Source: an uncultured Methanobrevibacter sp.
Lineage (GTDB): Archaea > Methanobacteriota > Methanobacteria > Methanobacteriales > Methanobacteriaceae
Length of the DNA: 64,000 nt
Direction: 5' to 3'
Assembly: GCF_946184425.1 (NCBI RefSeq)
Contig: NZ_CAMHFP010000001.1
Location: 1 to 64,000, forward strand
This document shows positions 36,968-45,100 of the stretch, in pieces. Both the position numbers and the translations under genes were made by a program. Within the stretch, counting starts at the first letter, position 1, and each line of letters opens with the position of its first letter. The notes under the pieces were generated by a model, which was not told where the DNA came from, did no database searches, and worked only from the letters and a program-made list of their open reading frames with translations.

Positions 36968-37325
36968 TTTTTCATTGTTTTGATGTTGATTCTGTGAAAT
37001 TCAAAATTAATATCTTATCTGGTTGTCGTTTCACCAATCATCTTTAAAATTTTCAATTTATGGTCAGATGTGTAAATTTCACAGGTCTATATATTTTTAA
37101 TTTCGAAAATTCCCTCTGTAAATCTAGGTAGGGAGTTTATTGGAGTTTTGCCAAATAATTTTGAAAATTTGCTCTATTTTTGGTTAATGGTTGCACTACC
37201 TATTTTTCAGTTTAAAACATTAAACAGGTATTTTTTTCATATAATATATTTGTATGCTGGGGATTATGATATTTAAGTTGGTTAGACATTTTTAAAATCA
37301 ATTTCACATATTTAAAACAATTTTC
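36968..37325. other. Intergenic stretch of about 360 bp with an inverted repeat
   Basis: No protein gene is evident between the two convergent genes. CTGTGAAATT (36992-37001) and AATTTCACAG (37075-37084) are exact 10-bp inverse complements 73 nt apart. A possible weak stem TCCCT/AGGGA lies near 37110-37134. These may form a 3' RNA structure. Nothing in it matches a known RNA family that I can recognise. Confidence 0.35.
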
Positions 37326-37568
37326 TCATTTTAGATAATTTTCCACAAATTCTTTAATAATTGCCTTAATGTCGCTAACTTCATCTAGGGGAGCTAAGTA
37401 AAATTCATCATTTTCTTCATAAATTATTCCCAATGGTTTGAGTTCTGCAGATGAAATTTTTTCATTTACCTCCAGGATATTTTCCTCGAAGACGAATATG
37501 AGTCCATTGACATTTTTGAATTTGAATTCGGTGTTTTGATTTATCTTGAACAGATTTTCATCGCTCAT
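37326..37568 (-). CDS. 80-aa acidic protein of the GerW/DUF2953 operon
   Basis: A hypothetical acidic protein of 80 residues, without signal peptide or membrane helix (begins MSDENLFKINQNTEFKFK, ends IIKEFVENYLK). The start overlaps the end of the DUF2953 gene by 11 bp and has GAGGTG upstream, so it is the third gene of a GerW-DUF2953 operon. I do not recognise the family. Coupling suggests a function together with the other two proteins. Confidence 0.6.
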   Translation of the reverse strand: MSDENLFKINQNTEFKFKNVNGLIFVFEENILEVNEKISSAELKPLGIIYEENDEFYLAPLDEVSDIKAIIKEFVENYLK

Positions 37569-38142
37569 CTAAAACACCTCTTATAAGATTTCGGATTTCC
37601 TTTTTTGAAACTAGTTTGATTGCAGGGATTAAAAGTTTTAAAGGATATATTTCAAACTCATTTTCTCCTTTGGCATCAAGTCTGCTTCCATTGAAGGTCG
37701 GTTCGGCACTTATGCGCAAATTTTTATCAAGTGGGTTGATAATTGCTAAAACCGCCCAGATTATTCCGATGTATTTTCCGGTTTCTGCATAATCATCCAT
37801 TCCAAAAATAAGATGGTTTTGAATTTTTTTGATTTTAACTGATTTGATAGTTTTCTTTAAAAATTCCATCAAATCTTTAAAACAAGGTTTTGCCAGTTCA
37901 AGTATTTTTTTAAAATCTCTTTTTTTGCCTTCATTTTCCTTTTCATTTTCATCGGCACAGTCGTCCTGTGAAGGAAATGTCAGCGAATAAACTTTAATTT
38001 TTTTTAAAATAAGTATTTTTAAACATCCATTAATTTTGCTTTCTTTTTTAGTGTAGATAAATGATATTTTTATTCCTATAACTAGCAAAATAATGATGAA
38101 TAAGATGATTATTAATATAATCATCCATAGGATGTTTAACAT
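37558..38142 (-). CDS. DUF2953-like membrane protein
   Basis: A 194-residue protein starting with a long membrane helix (ILWMIILIIILFIIILLVIGI) followed by KISFIYTKKESKINGCLKIL, the usual start of DUF2953 proteins, and a soluble region ending near EFEIYPLKLLIPAIKLVS. In Bacillus the related YtfI is encoded next to YtfJ/GerW; here the same order (GerW gene, 3-nt gap, this gene) is conserved in an archaeon that makes no spores. The function is unknown. AGGAAT precedes ATG 38142. Confidence 0.75.
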   Translation of the reverse strand: MLNILWMIILIIILFIIILLVIGIKISFIYTKKESKINGCLKILILKKIKVYSLTFPSQDDCADENEKENEGKKRDFKKILELAKPCFKDLMEFLKKTIKSVKIKKIQNHLIFGMDDYAETGKYIGIIWAVLAIINPLDKNLRISAEPTFNGSRLDAKGENEFEIYPLKLLIPAIKLVSKKEIRNLIRGVLDER

Positions 38143-38145
38143 GTA

Positions 38146-38571
38146 TTATTCCTGTTCGTCTGTGAGTTTATCAGATGTTGTAAAATCCGGTTCGATGTAT
38201 TCTCCTTCATCATATGCAGTTCCACTTTGGGATTCCAAATAGCTTTTTACCAGATCTGTAATAATTAAACCTAAATCGGATAATGCTTTGTTTGTTTCAG
38301 TTCCTTTGCTTAAGTCGAGTACACGAACTCCATCAGCTGTATTTCCTTTTTTAGGAATCATTACCATTGATATTGGTTCTACTCCTGCTCCAGCACCCAT
38401 CAAGTCGGTACCTTCATTTCCCATAAGGCTTTCGCCGGCTCCAAATCCAACACCCATTTTTATAACTGGAATTAAAACTTTGTCTTCAGTTTCGATTGGA
38501 GTACCGATTACATTATCAACATTTATAAGTTTACGTAATTCTTCAACAGTTGTTTTAATATTGTTTGGCAT
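38146..38571 (-). CDS. GerW/YtfJ-family protein
   Basis: A 141-residue GerW (YtfJ) family protein. Conserved parts are TVEELRKLINVDNVIGTPIE, the glycine-rich centre VGFGAGES...GAGAGVEPISMVMIPK, and an acidic tail. In Bacillus the relative YtfJ is needed for germination protein behaviour in spores; homologues in non-spore-formers and methanogens have unknown roles. It is the first gene of a three-gene operon read away from the repeat array at 38660-38973; its promoter should lie between 38572 and 38670. ATG 38571 has GGATGTGA upstream. Confidence 0.85.
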   Translation of the reverse strand: MPNNIKTTVEELRKLINVDNVIGTPIETEDKVLIPVIKMGVGFGAGESLMGNEGTDLMGAGAGVEPISMVMIPKKGNTADGVRVLDLSKGTETNKALSDLGLIITDLVKSYLESQSGTAYDEGEYIEPDFTTSDKLTDEQE

Positions 38572-38659
38572 AGTTTCACATCCTATCTTATTGGTTTATT
38601 ATCTGTTGTTAATCTTTAAAATATTTTTACTTTGAATTTCAGTATTACTTTTTTTGTTA

Positions 38660-38973
38660 TAATGACATAAGTTTCAAGTGTAACTTTTAAGTTTTAATTA
38701 TGTTACATCATTTTGAGAGGTGTATTTCAAGTGTAACTTTTCACATCTAAGTTATAAGAATTTTTCATGAGAGATGTGTTTCAAGTGTAACTTTTCACAT
38801 ATAACTTATAACTTTTTACTCAAGAGGTGTGTTTCAAGTGTAACTTTTCACATATAACTTATAACTTTTTACTCAAGAGGTGTGTTTCAAGTGTAACTTT
38901 TCACATCTAAGTTATAAGAATTTTTCATGAGGGGTGTGTTTCAAGTGTAACTTTTCACATATAACTTATAAGC
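38660..38973. repeat. Six 53-54-bp tandem repeats with ORB cores; candidate replication origin
   Basis: TTTCAAGTGTAAC occurs at 38672 (followed by a variant), 38725, 38779, 38832, 38885 and 38939, a spacing of 53-54 bp. Copies 2-6 are preceded by GAGAGGTGTA, GAGATGTG or GAGGGGTGTG-type blocks and followed by TTTTCACAT. The complement GTTACACTTGAAA matches the mini-ORB that I recall for Methanothermobacter Cdc6; the G-rich block resembles the G-string of full ORBs. All six point the same way; an inverted single copy is at 33576. AT-rich DNA flanks both sides, and orc1/cdc6 is at 43607. An upstream regulatory array for the GerW operon is the main alternative. Confidence 0.7.
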
Positions 38974-39023
38974 AATATATTTTTTATATCATAAAATTTT
39001 CAAAAAAAATAGTAAAAACAGAA

Positions 39024-40166
39024 TCATAAGTATGATTCTGTAATAGATGCTACACCAGCACCAGCTTCATCAATTACACCTAAACCTTTCAAGGTCATAC
39101 CGATAGCTGCAAAGGTTTGGGTTAATTCTTTGTAGGTAACATTTCCCATGTGTCCGATTCTGAAAATATTTCCTTTTAAGTGATCTTGTCCGCCAGCTAA
39201 CTCTACGCCATATTTGTCACGTGTAGTTCCTCTGAAATCAGCATCAGTAATGCCTTCAGGCATTTTTACTGCAGTAACAGTAGCGGATGAAACAGCTTCA
39301 TCAGCGAATAATTCTAATCCTAATGCTTTAACAGCTGCAACACTTGCTTTTGCTGCTTTGTGGTGGCGTGCAACTCTATTGTCTAATCCTTCTTCTAAAA
39401 CCATTTTTAAAGCTTCATTCATTGCATAAGTAAGTGAAACTGATGGTGTGTATGGGGTTTGAGGAGGTACTTTGTCCCCACTTTTTTTAGCTGCTTTCAT
39501 ATCTAAATAGAAAGTGTTTGTTTCCACTTTATCAGCAGCTGCCCATGCATCATCACTGAAGGTAATTGCGCCCATTCCCGGTGGTGCTGCAATACATTTT
39601 TGTGATCCGGTAAGACATACGTCAATGCCGAATTTGTCCACGTTTACTTCATCTCCCGCAAGAGATGATACGGTATCTACGATGTATAATGCATCATAAT
39701 TTTTCATTACTTTACCGATTTCTTCGATAGGTGCAGCGACACCTGTGGAAGTTTCGTTGTGGATTACACTTACAGCTTTTATGTCTTCATCTGCATCTAA
39801 TGCTTCTTTAATAGCTTCGGGAGTTACAGCAGTTCCCCATTCGACCGCCAATTCTTGTGCGTCGATTCCATGAGTTTGAGCTATTTTCATGAAACGTTCT
39901 CCGAATTTTCCTCCTACAACATTTAACATTTTTTCTCCAGGTGCTACAGTATTTGCAATACCTGCTTCCATAGCTGCAGTTCCAGATCCAGTTAATAAAT
40001 AAGAATCATTTTGGGTTTGGAAAACTTTACTCATTAATTCAGTAGTTTCAGTTAAAATTTCACCATATTTAGCGCCTCTGTGGTTAACAACAGCTTGAGA
40101 CATTGCATTAAGCACTCTTGGGTGTACTGTTGTTGGTCCTGGAAGCATTAATAAAATATCGTTCAT
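39024..40166 (-). CDS. Class V aminotransferase (alanine-glyoxylate/serine-pyruvate type)
   Basis: A 380-residue PLP-dependent enzyme. LLMLPGPTTVHPRVLNAMSQ and the HRG motif at the start, GSGTAAMEAGI, HNETSTGVAAPIEEIG, DTVSS, and the PLP lysine in LTGSQKCIAAPPGMG define the alanine-glyoxylate/serine-pyruvate aminotransferase family. In methanogens such enzymes may serve amino-acid synthesis; substrate cannot be told from sequence alone. GGAGGAAT precedes ATG 40166. It stands alone, ending 50 bp from the repeat array. Codon choice is regular and suggests good expression. Confidence 0.88.
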   Translation of the reverse strand: MNDILLMLPGPTTVHPRVLNAMSQAVVNHRGAKYGEILTETTELMSKVFQTQNDSYLLTGSGTAAMEAGIANTVAPGEKMLNVVGGKFGERFMKIAQTHGIDAQELAVEWGTAVTPEAIKEALDADEDIKAVSVIHNETSTGVAAPIEEIGKVMKNYDALYIVDTVSSLAGDEVNVDKFGIDVCLTGSQKCIAAPPGMGAITFSDDAWAAADKVETNTFYLDMKAAKKSGDKVPPQTPYTPSVSLTYAMNEALKMVLEEGLDNRVARHHKAAKASVAAVKALGLELFADEAVSSATVTAVKMPEGITDADFRGTTRDKYGVELAGGQDHLKGNIFRIGHMGNVTYKELTQTFAAIGMTLKGLGVIDEAGAGVASITESYL

Positions 40167-40341
40167 TAAATTCCTCCAATTTTCTAGAAAATTAGCTTAT
40201 TTTCAAGCTATTTATATTTTTAATCTTTATACTTATTAAAGATTTTTAATATATGATTTTATTCATAATTATGTGGAGTTGCAATGTACATTTTAGTGCA
40301 TTGTTTAAAATTGTGTACTATTTTATACTTATTGTTTAAAT

Positions 40342-41034
40342 ATGATTGAGGATAAACTATATTACATGCAATTTAGTGGAGAAGAGCTTACCTTCAAAAG
40401 GGTTTTCAATTATGTTTTTGGTTTGTATCTTATAACATTGGGGGTAGCATTTTCAATCAAATCGACTTTGGGCTCTGCTCCTGTAAGTTCAATTCCTTAT
40501 GCTATGAATCTAATCTGGCTGATTGAAATAGGTGTTGCCACATTTCTATTCCATGCACTTCTGGTTTTTATAGAATGGATGCTTTTAAAGGATGACTTCA
40601 AAAGGAAACATTTCCTGCAGGTATTTGTTGGTGTGCTTTTTGGAGTATTCACAAGTTTTTCAGTATCACTTATGAATTTCATTCCTTCTGCAGATACCAT
40701 AATTATTGCTCTTCTTATGTCTGCACTTTCAATACTTTTCATTGCTCTGGGACTTTTCTTTTATGTTCCGACAAATCTCATTCCTCTTTCTGTTGAAGGG
40801 GTTACACAGGCCATTGCAATTGTGTCTGAAAGGCCATTTTCCAAAATCAAGGTTTATATTGACATTACTATTGTTGCAACAGCATTAATTTTGAGTTATG
40901 GATTTTTAGGACAATGGGGAAGCGTTGGTTTCGGAACAATTTTAGGAGCACTTTTTATTGGAACAACTGTAAAGTACATTCATAAAATTCATTTTCACAT
41001 TACTGGCAATGCAGTAGATTTAAAGAAGATGTAA
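40342..41034 (+). CDS. YczE/YitT-like integral membrane protein (230 aa)
   Basis: Five or more membrane helices, with the family-typical start GLYLITLGVAFSIKSTLGSA-PVSSIPY and later YVPTNLIPLSVEGVTQAIA. It resembles the YczE (DUF6198) group of membrane proteins, whose role is unclear; transport is a guess. ATG 40342 lies about 13 nt after a TATTTTATAC-like sequence, so leaders are short or the true start is further in. The next gene, 15 nt downstream, is a paralogue, so the two probably form a pair from duplication and may assemble together. Confidence 0.75.
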   Translation: MIEDKLYYMQFSGEELTFKRVFNYVFGLYLITLGVAFSIKSTLGSAPVSSIPYAMNLIWLIEIGVATFLFHALLVFIEWMLLKDDFKRKHFLQVFVGVLFGVFTSFSVSLMNFIPSADTIIIALLMSALSILFIALGLFFYVPTNLIPLSVEGVTQAIAIVSERPFSKIKVYIDITIVATALILSYGFLGQWGSVGFGTILGALFIGTTVKYIHKIHFHITGNAVDLKKM

Positions 41035-41049
41035 GATAAACTATATATT

Positions 41050-41697
41050 ATGATTAAAAGGATTTGTTTATTTACTGTGGGTTTGTTTATAATGTCTCTT
41101 GGAGTGGCATTTTCAATAGTTTCAACCCTCGGAACAACTCCTATCAGTTCAATTTCCTATTCTCTGGCATTGATAACCAATATAAATATTGGAATAACTA
41201 CTTTCATATTCAATGCAGCACTGATTTTCATTCAGATAATTATTTTAAGGTCAAGATTTAGGAAAAAAAGATTGCTCCAGTTCATAAATTGTGTAATGTT
41301 TGGTTATTTTACTGATTTGGCTCTTTACTTGGTTTCATTCATTCCATTTAATAATACATTTTCGTATTTCATTCTGTTTTTATTAATAAGTATATTTTTA
41401 ACAGCTTTAGGAATATTTATATACATGCCGGCCAATATAGCTCCTCTCCCCGGTGAGGGTTGTGTTGAAGCTGTTGCAATTGTTACAAACTGGAGGTTTT
41501 CATCAATCAAAATAGCATTCGATGCTTTAATGGTTATTGTTTCTCTGGTGATGTGCGGTTTGTTTTATACAAATATTTTAGGTGCTGTAAATGTCGGAAC
41601 AATTATCTCTGCATTTATGGTTGGATTTACTTTAAGACAGATTTCCAATCTGTATTCCAGATTAACCGGAAGGCAAATCAATGTGGTAAATCAGTAA
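41050..41697 (+). CDS. YczE/YitT-like integral membrane protein (215 aa)
   Basis: Paralogue of the preceding gene with the same helix pattern: FIMSLGVAFSIVSTLGTT-PISSISY at the start, YMPANIAPLPGEGCVEAVAI in the middle, and a C-terminal FTLRQISNLYSRLTGR. Only 15 nt separate the two genes. The end overlaps by 7 bp with the convergent Rpn-like gene (41691-41697), a tight arrangement that suggests a recent rearrangement on that side. Function unknown; likely a membrane complex with its neighbour. Confidence 0.73.
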   Translation: MIKRICLFTVGLFIMSLGVAFSIVSTLGTTPISSISYSLALITNINIGITTFIFNAALIFIQIIILRSRFRKKRLLQFINCVMFGYFTDLALYLVSFIPFNNTFSYFILFLLISIFLTALGIFIYMPANIAPLPGEGCVEAVAIVTNWRFSSIKIAFDALMVIVSLVMCGLFYTNILGAVNVGTIISAFMVGFTLRQISNLYSRLTGRQINVVNQ

Positions 41698-42638
41698 TTC
41701 AATATCTTGTCGATTTTAGCTAATGTGTCTTTATCCAAGTTATTTTTTTCTTTAATTTCCATTAATATTTTTTTTGTCTGTTTTATCTGTTTTTCGCTTT
41801 CTTTTAGTTGTTTTTCGCTTTCTTTTAGTTGTTTTTCGCTTTCTTTTAGTTGTTCTTGGTTTTGTTTTAGTTGTTTTTCCTTTTGTTCCAACTGTTCTTT
41901 CTTTTCTTCTAATTTCTCTCCATATAAATCGTATGCGATTATTTCTAGATCTGATTTAAATTGCATCATATTCAGTTCTCCTAATAATTCACTTCTTTTT
42001 TCATAATCCTCAAAATATTTAAAAATCATTATTTGCAATACAAATGATATGTCTCTTTTTAATTCATATCTTATATTCTTATTCCTTTTAATTATTTTAC
42101 ACATTTTTTCAGTAATTTTTTTAGCACACTCTGCCGGGGCAAAAAATGGTAGAAATCCTATGTCAAGTATTTCAGATTCTGATAATTTTATGTCATGTTC
42201 TGTTTTATATACAATATTTTTGTATTTTTTCTTTATTTCATTTTTTGTAAGATATTTATAAATGGGTCTTATTAGGTCAGTTTCACTTATGTGATATTCC
42301 TTGATTGAATTTTTTGGGTCTACGGTTATGATAATTATTGTTGTTACAGGCATGTTGTAGAAATATTCAGCAAAAATTCTATAGTCTGCAAATCTTTTCA
42401 TTTCATTTATTCCTACACTTTTTGATTGTGCTTCAATATTATTCAATTGATTTCCAGTTGTTTTGTATAAGCTATCCATTTTAAGATTTCTCATATCTCG
42501 AGTAATAACTTCGGTAGGATAGGATATTTCGTATTCATCTTCTAGCTTCAAATACCTGTGCAATAGTCTATTAAATACCATTATGGAGTATTTGTAGGAG
42601 ATATCATTTGGCTGAAATATGTGTATAGTCAAATCCAT
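41691..42638 (-). CDS. Rpn/PD-(D/E)XK nuclease-like protein with coiled-coil tail
   Basis: A 315-residue protein. The middle part MDSLYKT...NQLNNIEAQSKSV suggests the D-(ExQ/K) core of PD-(D/E)XK nucleases as in Rpn/transposase-like families; MKRFADYRIFAEYFYNMPVT follows. The C-terminal 80 residues are a charged coiled coil with perfect seven-residue repeats (KQLKESE), from a 21-bp DNA repeat. Rpn-type proteins promote recombination in bacteria; similar genes are frequent in Methanobrevibacter. Single gene with its own AT-rich promoter region. It overlaps the membrane gene by 7 bp at the ends. The nuclease call rests on motif pattern only. Confidence 0.65.
   Translation of the reverse strand: MDLTIHIFQPNDISYKYSIMVFNRLLHRYLKLEDEYEISYPTEVITRDMRNLKMDSLYKTTGNQLNNIEAQSKSVGINEMKRFADYRIFAEYFYNMPVTTIIIITVDPKNSIKEYHISETDLIRPIYKYLTKNEIKKKYKNIVYKTEHDIKLSESEILDIGFLPFFAPAECAKKITEKMCKIIKRNKNIRYELKRDISFVLQIMIFKYFEDYEKRSELLGELNMMQFKSDLEIIAYDLYGEKLEEKKEQLEQKEKQLKQNQEQLKESEKQLKESEKQLKESEKQIKQTKKILMEIKEKNNLDKDTLAKIDKILNY
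41789..41851 (-). repeat. 21-bp tandem repeat in a coiled-coil tail
   Basis: Three exact 21-bp units (starting 41789, 41810 and 41831) plus degenerate flanking copies. Each unit encodes seven residues, KQLKESE, exactly one heptad, so gain or loss of a unit leaves the frame and the coiled coil intact. Length variation between strains is expected. Confidence 0.8.
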
Positions 42639-42850
42639 AGTTTTTCCTCTATTAATTTCAGATTTCTAGAAATCATAATATGGTACATTAATGTATTTTA
42701 AAATTATATTAAAGCAAATATAAAATGTTTTGCTTGTAAATAACATCAATTTTTAATTTTTATATAAATTTAACAATTTTAAATCAATTTTTTTTTAAAA
42801 ATAATAAATTATTTAATTGTTTAATTCTTATATTAATATGAGGTTTAAAA

Positions 42851-43570
42851 ATGGATTTTGGACTGTGGGAGATTTATTATAAAGAGATTCTTGATGATTT
42901 CGGTTTTTCAAGAAAAGATGATGAAAACTCAGCAAAAGTGTTGGATGAGATATTGTCTGATGAAGGATGTCTAACTTTGGATAATTTGAGCCAAATTGTT
43001 AATTTTTCAGATAAATATATTGTATTTGGTGCTGGACCATCTCTTAAAGAGCATATTATTCAGTTAAAGGAAAATTATGATTTGAAAGATTACATTTTGG
43101 TTGCGGCAGACGGTGCGACAACCGCCCTTATAGAGGAAAGGATTTCTCCGGATATTGTAGCTACAGATTTGGATGGAAATCTTGATGATATTCTTTTGGC
43201 TAACTTAAGGGGGGCCAATATTGTTGTTCATGCTCATGGAGACAATTTGGAGCAGGTTATTAAATTCACTCCTTTTTTCAATAATGTGTTGGGCACCACC
43301 CAGGCACAGCCTGTCGGTAATGTATATAACTTCGGAGGCTTCACAGACGGTGACAGGGCAATATTCCTGGCAGTTGCGTTAGGCGCCAGCGAAATTACAT
43401 TAGCTGGAATGGACTTTGGAGATATTGTAACAAAATATTCAAGGCCTTATCTCAAAACTGATTTGGCAAATGCTGATGACTTTAAAAAGAAAAAATTGAT
43501 GTATGCAGAGAAGTTAACCGATTGGATAATTGAGAATGAAAATGTTGATATTATTAATTTGTGCAAATAA
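42851..43570 (+). CDS. mptE: 6-hydroxymethylpterin diphosphokinase MptE-like
   Basis: A 239-residue DUF115-family protein. YIVFGAGPSLKEHI, AADGATTALIEERISPDIVA-TDLDG, HAHGDN and ITLAGMDFGDIV are the conserved parts of MptE, which transfers diphosphate from ATP to 6-hydroxymethyl-7,8-dihydropterin in tetrahydromethanopterin synthesis. GAGG lies before ATG 42851. It precedes orc1/cdc6 by 36 nt, possibly as one transcript, although the two have no known metabolic link. Confidence 0.88.
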   Translation: MDFGLWEIYYKEILDDFGFSRKDDENSAKVLDEILSDEGCLTLDNLSQIVNFSDKYIVFGAGPSLKEHIIQLKENYDLKDYILVAADGATTALIEERISPDIVATDLDGNLDDILLANLRGANIVVHAHGDNLEQVIKFTPFFNNVLGTTQAQPVGNVYNFGGFTDGDRAIFLAVALGASEITLAGMDFGDIVTKYSRPYLKTDLANADDFKKKKLMYAEKLTDWIIENENVDIINLCK

Positions 43571-43606
43571 TAATTGATTTATAATAGTTAAAATAAATTA
43601 GATAGT

Positions 43607-44716
43607 ATGGGAATTGAAGATATTTTGATGTATGATGAAAGTCTTTTTCAAAACATAAATGCTTTTGATCCGGATTATATGCCTCAAAACTATAATTTTA
43701 GAGATACTCAAATGGAGGCAATGGCAATGTCAATAAGGCCTGCAATCCGTGGAGGTCAACCATCAAATGCAATTGTTTTAGGATCACCTGCTACAGGAAA
43801 AACAACAGCAATCAGAAAAGTGTTTGAGCTTGTTGAAAAAACTACAGAAAAGGTAGTATGTGTTTATATTAACTGTCAGTTGCATACAACTCGTTTTGGA
43901 ATATTTTCGCAGATTTATAAAAAGATGTTTGGTCATCTTCCTCCGGAAACAGGTGTTCCTTTTTCAAGAATATATGACCAGATCATGAAAGATCTTCAAA
44001 AGAATGAGAAATCATTGGTAATTGCATTGGATGATGTTAATTACCTTTTCCAAAGTAAAAATGCTAATAAGGTATTTTATGATATGTTGAGGGCATATGA
44101 GGAGTATCCTGGAGTCAGAACTGCAATTTTCGCTATTCTCTCTGATTTGGAATTCAAATATGCTTTTGATAAGAATGTCAATACAGTCTTCATTCCTCAG
44201 GAAATAAATTTTCCATTGTATTCATACTCTGAAATAGAAGAAATATTAAGAAATAGGGCTCAGGCAGGATTTTATCCAAATGTTTTAAGTGATGAGATAC
44301 TGGAACAGATTTCCATGTATACCTATGAAAATGGGGATTTGAGAATTGGAATCAACCTTTTAAAGTCATGCGGTAATATTGCGGAAGCTAATGCAAGCCG
44401 TGAAATTACTCAGGATCATTATGACCAGGCAATTGAGTCATTGGTTTCAATTAATATTCAGCAAACACTCGATTCATTAAATGATAGTGAAAGAAGTCTT
44501 ATAAAAATAATTGCTGATTATGATGGAGTGTATACGGCTGGTGAACTGTCTGGAATATTTAAAGAAAAAACAGGATCCAGTTATGCTTCATATAATAGAA
44601 CTTTGGATAAATTGGAATTCGTAAGATTAATTGATACCAAATTTACAGGAAAAGGGGTTAAGGGAAATTCTCGTGAAATTATATTGCGTTTTAACCCCGA
44701 TGATTATGTCATCTAG
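43607..44716 (+). CDS. cdc6: Orc1/Cdc6-type replication initiator
   Basis: A 369-residue AAA+ protein: Walker A GSPATGKT, Walker B LVIALDDVN, sensor region FAILSDLEFKYAF, and a C-terminal winged helix (LIKIIADYDGVYTAGELSGI) that would bind origin DNA. It is expected to recognise ORB elements and load the MCM helicase. Candidate ORB elements occur 5 kb upstream at 38672-38951 and at 33576. No intein. Length is normal for the family. The start follows a short spacer after MptE, without a strong ribosome-binding site. Confidence 0.92.
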   Translation: MGIEDILMYDESLFQNINAFDPDYMPQNYNFRDTQMEAMAMSIRPAIRGGQPSNAIVLGSPATGKTTAIRKVFELVEKTTEKVVCVYINCQLHTTRFGIFSQIYKKMFGHLPPETGVPFSRIYDQIMKDLQKNEKSLVIALDDVNYLFQSKNANKVFYDMLRAYEEYPGVRTAIFAILSDLEFKYAFDKNVNTVFIPQEINFPLYSYSEIEEILRNRAQAGFYPNVLSDEILEQISMYTYENGDLRIGINLLKSCGNIAEANASREITQDHYDQAIESLVSINIQQTLDSLNDSERSLIKIIADYDGVYTAGELSGIFKEKTGSSYASYNRTLDKLEFVRLIDTKFTGKGVKGNSREIILRFNPDDYVI

Positions 44717-44744
44717 TTTTCCTGTGGGAAATTAGTTTCTGTTA

Positions 44745-44783
44745 ACATTAGATTTTTGCATGGTAAGCCTGTAAATCTAATGT
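44745..44783 (+). terminator. Perfect 11-bp hairpin after cdc6
   Basis: ACATTAGATTT (44745-44755) pairs exactly with AAATCTAATGT (44773-44783) across a 17-nt loop. A T-run follows about 25 nt later (around 44809-44816). It lies between cdc6 and a convergent small gene, so it probably ends the cdc6 mRNA or protects its 3' end. A separate small RNA is possible. Confidence 0.45.
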
Positions 44784-44836
44784 GCAGCTTTAAGGGTTTG
44801 GTATTGTATTTTTTTTAAAAATAGTTCACACCAAGT

Positions 44837-45013
44837 TTACATTAAACCTGGAGTTGCTGCGACAACAGAAATAACTGATAAAAGTAATGCAGCTATTACA
44901 ACAAGCATTACCATGCAAGATTGAACATCATAGTCACTGTATTTTATTTCGTCTGTCAATGAACTTTTTTTTCTTAAATCAGCTTTTAATGAGGTGTCTT
45001 TATTGCTTAACAT
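44837..45013 (-). CDS. Small single-pass membrane protein (58 aa)
   Basis: A 58-residue protein: a charged cytoplasmic-type start (MLSNKDTSLKADLRKKS), an acidic/tyrosine stretch (DEIKYSDYDVQ) and one membrane helix near the end (MVMLVVIAALLLSVISVVAA) followed by TPGLM. ATG 45013 is preceded by GTGA; the longer frame starts at GTG 45022. It resembles no family I know. It lies between cdc6 and archease on the opposite strand. Small membrane proteins of this form often escape annotation. Confidence 0.5.
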   Translation of the reverse strand: MLSNKDTSLKADLRKKSSLTDEIKYSDYDVQSCMVMLVVIAALLLSVISVVAATPGLM

Positions 45014-45100
45014 ATCAATCACTATACTTAATATTATTGGAATACTAATATAAAGAAAGAGAAAGAGAGCATTTGAGAAGTAATATTTTTGGTGAAAATT

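Noticed and set aside
38660-38973. CRISPR array
   Set aside because: Almost the whole 53-54-bp unit is conserved, so there are no unique spacers; the units contain an ORB-like core and no cas genes are near.
41789-41873. CRISPR or regulatory repeat
   Set aside because: The 21-bp units are exactly in frame and encode coiled-coil heptads, so they are part of the protein.
41691-42638. Insertion sequence with transposase
   Set aside because: The protein has Rpn-like nuclease motifs, but no terminal inverted repeats or target duplications are visible around it.
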